From: Thamnidium elegans
Taxonomy: Eukaryota; Mucoromycota; Mucoromycetes; Mucorales; Mucoraceae
Assembly (NCBI GenBank): GCA_025201345.1
Contig: JAIXMG010000003.1
Span: forward strand, 372,001-436,000
Reading direction: 5' to 3'
Length of the DNA stretch: 64,000 bases
A model generated the notes under the pieces. That model was not told the DNA's origin, made no database searches, and saw only the letters and a list, made by a program, of their open reading frames with translations. This document shows, piece after piece, positions 58,898 through 64,000 of the stretch. The position numbers and the translations under genes are program-made. The first letter of the stretch is position 1. Every line of letters starts with the position of its first letter.

Positions 58898-60360
58898 GGC
58901 GCACATTTAAAAAAAAACAGCATTACGACGGTATGGAATTAATCAGGTCATGGTATAAAATATTTATTCAATAATATAATAATAATAGCACATTTTGTAA
59001 TAAATATTTATATATTCAGGTATATATATAAAAAAAAAAGCGAGCATTTTTATTATTTATTTATACGTGAATGTATATATTAAGAAATGGAAGGACATAT
59101 GTATATACTATAGTTTGTTATTATATTTTGATACAGACAATAATAAAAAAAAAGAAAAAAAAAAGGGAATGGACACTCGTGAATAAGACAATACCTATAA
59201 GAAAAAAAAAAAAAAAAAAAAAGTCAGAATAAGCTATTATTAAGTTTGAATCAAGTGAAATAATTACCTTTTAGCAAAATTTATTAAAGTAAACACCCTT
59301 TAAGCAAGCAGTAATAGAAATAAAAAATATATAGAATATTAGATATATGTAGTTGTCTTCATAATTTATACTTAATAGCATTACCTGATTTCAAAGAATG
59401 AGATGAGTTATAACATGGCGAAAACCTATATAAGTAAAGTTCAAAAGAACTCTTATTTTATTTTATTAAGAAAAATTGATAAAAGAAAAAAAAATAAAAG
59501 GAAAGGAAAGCAATTAAAAAAAAAAACTAAATATTTATACTAAAAAAAACGAATCCCCAGTGTTATTAATCTGACATTATTTCAACTGTTGGTTTAATTC
59601 AAAAGACTGACTTGATAAATAAACAAATTGGGTCGTCTAATTGGTACTATGTCATTTTGTCTTCGACAGCTTTCGATCAAGACATGTTCAAAAAATGCCA
59701 GCAAGATAAACGACTTGTAATAGTAGTGTAAATTATTTCGTTTGTCTTAAAAAAAAAGGATATATTTTTGACTTTTAAAAAAAAGGAGCTTCTACTTCGA
59801 TAGTGATTTGCAAATTATTACGAGATAGGCTTATTATAAGAAATTCAGTATATGTACAATAAATTAGAATTACATCTTTATTATTTACCATATTTTATGG
59901 AGTTAGCAGTAAGGTCTTTTTTTATTGTTGTAACTAACGGTCGTAATATTCATTTAAAAAAGTAAAATAGTTATAAAGTAGTTGAATAGAGTGAAACTTG
60001 AAAAAAAAAAAAGCATATTTTATAAAGTCTTTTATTAAGCGGAAGATAAAATAACAATATGTCAAATGGTACATAAAAAAAAATTCAGTGCTAAATTTAG
60101 CGCTAGCGCTTCATCAAGCATTGAAATGGTTTTTTTTTTCAAAAACATAATTTTTACTAGTATTTCTTTTTTATTTTATTTTATTTTTTTGTGAAAAAAA
60201 GCTAACCCTGAGCTTGAAAAGATGGGGTTCCAATTTCCAGTGGTTATTTTTTTTTCACCTGCTTAAAATTAGCGCTAGTGCTTCCCCAAGCATTCCAGTG
60301 CTTGTACAAGCACCAGTGCTTAAGATTTAGCGCTATTTCTCGCCGTGGTGTAAGGTTTCC
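58898..60360. other. AT-rich intergenic region with GCGCTA-rich repeats at its end
   Basis: About 1.4 kb of very AT-rich sequence with several A/T homopolymers and no coding frame I can support. From about 60100 to 60340 it contains repeated AGCGCTA(G) CGCTT and AAGCAC/GTGCTT words, listed separately. Confidence 0.5.
60093..60340. repeat. Dispersed palindromic AGCGCT / GTGCTT repeat cluster
   Basis: Two related blocks, about 60095-60130 (TTAGCGCTAGCGCTTCATCA, AGCATTG) and about 60266-60336 (TTAGCGCTAGTGCTTCCCCA, AGCATTCCAGTGCTT), include the perfect 16-base palindrome GTGCTTGTACAAGCAC (about 60299-60314) and a final TTTAGCGCT. They could be the subterminal repeats of a DNA transposon or a hairpin-forming spacer; no element boundary was found. 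Confidence 0.6.
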
Positions 60361-62534
60361 ACTGGAAAAGTGTTTAATAGACTTGATTTAAAATCAGCCT
60401 ACAACAGTTTCAAAGTAGATGAAGCCAGCCAAGAAGTATTATCTTTTACTTTTGATGATAAGACCTATAAATGGGTTGGTACCTGTTTTGGGCTTAAATT
60501 TGTCACTAGTCAATTCTGCAGAGTTATGAATATCATTTTCAATGGTGAAGCCCAAATTGCAACATATGTCGACGACTGTTGTATATTTTCAGATGTTGAA
60601 AATCACGCTGAAATAGTAACAAGAGCAATTGAGAAACTCACTGCCGCAAATTTAAAAATTAATTTTGCCAAATGTATCTTCTTTAAATCAAGTATCTATA
60701 TGCTAGTGTTCGTTGTAGGACCTGGTATTACAAAAATAGATCAAAGAAGACTTTCTAATATAAATTAATGGCCTATACCAAAGTCAGCTGAACAAGTAAG
60801 GAAAATTATGGGAGTAGTATCCTACCTACGAAATTATGTTCCAAAAATATCGGACATCGCTGCGCCTTTGGATGCCTTAAGAAATGATAAAGATGTTCTA
60901 AATAAATGGACCTCATTTCACACTGATCGCTTGAACAATATAAAACAAATATTGATGTCAAAGGCAGTGTTGCACACACCAGATATACAAAAAAAGATGT
61001 ATTTGGAAACGGATGCTTCACAATATGCCGCATCAGCAGTTTTGACACAGAGAGATAACAATGGTAGAACGATTATTATAGCTATGGCTAGTACTTCACT
61101 ACCTTCCTCTGTAAATAGAAGAGAGCTATTTGCCATCTATTATGGATTCCAAAGATTTCGATCCTTGTTGTTAGGTCATCAGGATATAGAAGTATGGACG
61201 GATCACAAAGCGATCACTTTTTATTATACAACTCACATTCCGAACTGGACTATACAATCCTACATGGATGTATTAAGTGAATTCTCATTCTCGGTTACTT
61301 ATATAAAGGGTATCAACAATGTTTTACCAGATCTATTAAGTAGACTGTATCCCGAAGTAAACTATGAAGAAGAAGTAGAAGAAGATGATAAAAAGATAAA
61401 ACAATTAAACAGAATTATATTAGAAAGGAGAAAAAAGAATCCTGTCGAAAGTTTTAAAAAAACTGATAAAGTCATAACGACGGATAAATTTATCTACAAA
61501 CGCAATATTCGTAGCACAGATAAAAATCTGAATATATTAGCGATAAAATTAAACTCTCCAAAATTCAAGGATACCATAACCGACTATATAGCACCTCCTA
61601 TTGAGTCTAGACATGCTTTGTTAAACGATGTGCATACCCTTGGCCATTTCGGGTCTGAAAGTATTGTGCAAAGGTTACATGCTGATGGGTTACATTGGAC
61701 AGGGATCTTTGCAGAAGCTCAACAAATTGTGTCTAGCTGTATACATTGTGCTCGCCATAATGTGGTACGTCGGGTTTCCATGGGTTAAAATCCATTGTGT
61801 CGGCAGAACCTTTCGCACATATTGCAATAGATATGGCTGGACCATTCAGTCTGACATTGCGAAACAACATGTATATATTGGTAGTTGTAGATATCTGTAC
61901 CAAATATATAATTGCTCGGGCTTTGCCGAATAAGCAAAGTGATACGATAGCCAACACGCTGTGTCAAATCTTCGATGACTATGCCTTTCCATCCACATGT
62001 TTGGTTAGCGACAATGGCGCCGAATATAAAAATACGCTCATGAACTCTATTACAAACGTCCTGGGAATCCCACATAGGTTCTCCACTGCTGGCTATCCTC
62101 AATCTAATGGCAGTGGAGAAAATGCCGTAAAAATTATTGTAAACACAGTAAGGAAGATGTGCGGTAATGATACCAGTAAGTGGGACATGATTCTACCTGC
62201 TGCCCAATTGGCGTGTAATTTAAAGATACGTAACAGAACAGGATCAAGTCCTTTCTCACTCATGTTTGCGCGAAGATTCCCTAAAATCCAGGATTGTACC
62301 GATCCAGCAGTTAAAGCTACTCTTCCAAAGAAAGTGGGAACGGTAGAAGACTTGATAAAAAAAGCTGATTACATGGCTGACATCGTCTTCCCGGCTATAC
62401 ATGAAAGAACAAATAAATTAATGGAGATACAAAGAAAACAATTTGATAGAAAAAACTACTTAGTAGACATCCCTATTGGTACAACTGTAATGATTCGATT
62501 ACCCTCTCGAACTACCAAACTGTCTCCTCTATGA
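60361..62534 (+). mobile_element. Second Ty3/gypsy pol fragment (RT-RNase H-integrase), broken
   Basis: The sequence starts inside the RT palm (FNRLDLKSAYNSFKVDEASQ, YVDD near 60565) without gag, protease or RT fingers. An in-frame TAA near 60766 interrupts it before the RT thumb/connection (VRKIMGVVSYLRNYVPKISD). RNase H follows (ETDASQYAASAVL, RRELFAIYYGFQRF, WTDHKAITFY), then the integrase HHCC domain (HTLGHFGSESIVQ, CIHC) and a frameshift near 61788. The integrase core has AIDMAGPF, VSDNGAEYK and NGSGENAVK. The frame stops at 62534 in the integrase C-terminus. No LTR was found on either side. It is a different lineage from the 51.9-58.9 kb element. Confidence 0.88.
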
Positions 62535-62710
62535 GAAACGATTATTTATTATAAAAATTAATATCGAACAGAAAAATTTCATATAAAATATAATAGATTG
62601 ATTTACACTTTTCTACAACATTTACAAAATCAATTTAATTTATAATATATCAATAATCCATAAAATATCACTAGATTAGATTTTAAATAAAAGTTTATTA
62701 TATGAACGTA

Positions 62711-64000
62711 CAGTGAGTGGAAAAATGGTCCGGATTGAGATATTTTGTATCGAATTATGAAATAAAAAGAGACAGCAGTAAATAAGATGAAACTTCTTTT
62801 GGATCTTTATTAATTAAAAAATGACTTCTAAAAAACAAGAGAGGGAACAAAAGGTTGCCTCGTAAAATATCCTTTTTATAGTAAGAATAATTTAGGTTTA
62901 AGAACCAGGGTAGTAAGCGATACCTAACTGAGGTTGTTGTGTAACCACCTCAGATATATTTGGAGTGATAACTTGCGTTAGTTTTTATGGTTAAATACCA
63001 CACGGATGTTTTATATTTTTTCACCTTCGTACTTGTAACTCTACAACCAAGAATAGGATTAAGTTAAAATAAAATACAATAGAAGAGGAAAATCGTTTAC
63101 TTTCAAATAGGTAAAAAGTTGGGATAAAAACATTATATGTGGTTAAAATAATTTTATTTAAAAATGACATATACATCCGGACCATTTTTCAGGGTCAAAT
63201 TTAAAATATGAAAAGTTCCGAAATATTGGGAGAATGAAAGTATTAACAATTAATATGTATTTGCTACGGTATGTAGGTATCTTTCCGAGGTATGTATTGC
63301 ATATACATATAAAAGGAAGACTTTTTCAAAATCGTTTTTCATTCTTTTATTCTTTCTTATTTTTTTTTAAATTATGGTTCGATCTCTTCCCAAAGATACT
63401 CAAAATAGTTTACAAAATTTGCTTCAATCTGGTTATTCCTACTCTCAGATCATGAAACGAATTCCTGGAATTAAAAAAAGTACAATTAGTGACTACAAGC
63501 GGAAGTGGTATCCTAATTCACCGATCAACAACCCTGGGAGACCCGCTCTTTTAGGCAATACTACGCAAAACTACATTCGAAAGAGCTTAATTTTGGGTAA
63601 ACTAAAGACTGGAAAAGACGTTCAGAGGTACCTGGAATCTATTGATATTAAAATGGAGTATAGTACATGCCTTAAGGTGCTAAAATCTATGGGGTTCCAA
63701 GCGTATATAAAAAAGAAAAAACCTTTCCTTAAAGCCGAGCATAGAAAAAACAGGCTACGTTGGGCCAAAGCTCATAGAAATTGGACATCCGACGATTAGA
63801 GACGAATGGTATTCTCTGACGAAACAAAAATTAATGTTTGGGGTTCTGATGGGTGCAAGTACTATTGGAAAAGACCTGATGATATACTTCGATTTCATCA
63901 TATTGAAATGACATTGAAGCATGGCGGAGGCGGTATTATGATGTGGGGTTGTATAACATATGACGGTCCAGGATATGCGTGCCAGATATATGATGGGAAT
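62711..64000 (+). mobile_element. Tc1-like element, cut by window end
   Basis: A TA followed by CAGTGAGTGGAAAAATGGTC at 62711 looks like a Tc1 terminal repeat; the word ATCCGGACCATTTTTCAGGG near 63175-63196 is an inverted copy of part of it. The transposase reads from ATG 63374. It has a homeo-like HTH (LQSGYSYSQIMKRIPGIKKS, TISDYKRKW), GRP-hook-like NNPGRPALL, a second HTH, then an in-frame TAG at 63797-63799, and resumes RRMVFSDETKINVWGSDG (first catalytic Asp) and GGGGIMMWGCI to the window end. Because of the stop, this copy is probably inactive. The right end lies beyond the window. Confidence 0.82.
63374..64000 (+). pseudogene. Tc1-like transposase, partial, with in-frame stop
   Basis: 141 codons run to the TAG at 63797-63799; the same frame is then open to the window end. 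The conserved text continues without a frame change across the stop (WTSDD, stop, RRMVFSDETK), so a single nonsense mutation is the simplest explanation. The second and third catalytic acidic residues lie outside the window. Confidence 0.8.

Noticed and set aside
1..64000. CRISPR arrays, rRNA genes and bacterial-type operons
   Set aside because: No regularly spaced repeats or rRNA-like sequence; introns and gene content are eukaryotic.

Overview
The window looks like nuclear DNA of an early-diverging filamentous fungus, most likely Mucoromycota (Mucorales-like). The basis is AT-rich sequence, many 50-80 base GT-AG introns, poly-Q/poly-N coding tracts, a white-collar-2 type PAS+GATA photoreceptor subunit, and a dense mixture of LINE, Ty3/gypsy, MULE and Tc1-like remnants. 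No species is assigned. All gene models were built by eye from reading frames, splice sites and family motifs.

Layout. 1-4435: the 3' end of a BAR-type sorting-nexin-like gene, a poly-Q protein with two zinc-binding motifs, and a four-exon short-chain dehydrogenase/reductase. 5134-10450: LINE retrotransposon debris on the minus strand plus an unrecognised broken coding fragment. 11253-30289: the most striking region, four tandem plus-strand copies of one large gene. Each couples a WD40/beta-propeller-like N-terminal half to a six-transmembrane TRP-type ion channel. Copies 1, 2 and 4 are intact (1374, 1333 and 1395 residues) and share one eight-exon structure. Copy 3 is a pseudogene broken by stops, a large deletion and a 994-bp MULE-like insertion carrying part of an OTU-protease-like frame.

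31430-39622 (minus strand): a GBD/FH3 (formin N-terminus-like) protein without FH2, a disordered hypothetical protein, and an 11-exon SNF2/STH1-type remodelling ATPase without a bromodomain. 39920-42165: a dead MULE transposase. 42198-49037: a compact gene cluster with a CENP-M-like kinetochore protein, WC-2, a PCL-type cyclin, a 75-residue hypothetical protein and a CTC1-like OB-fold telomere protein. 49195-50997: another LINE 3' fragment and a dead Tc1/IS630-type element. 51874-58897: a rearranged Ty3/gypsy chromovirus whose integrase half and one LTR are inverted, with a 5-bp duplication (ATTGG) at the junctions and a chimeric middle LTR. 60361-62534: a second, truncated gypsy pol. 62711-64000: a Tc1-like element cut by the window end.

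Functionally the host genes cover chromatin and chromosome maintenance (SNF2, CENP-M-like, CTC1-like), light sensing (WC-2), the cell cycle (cyclin), polarity (GBD/FH3) and polyol metabolism (SDR). The TRP-like array is a local gene-family expansion, possibly sensory, and is the best candidate for a little-described system here.
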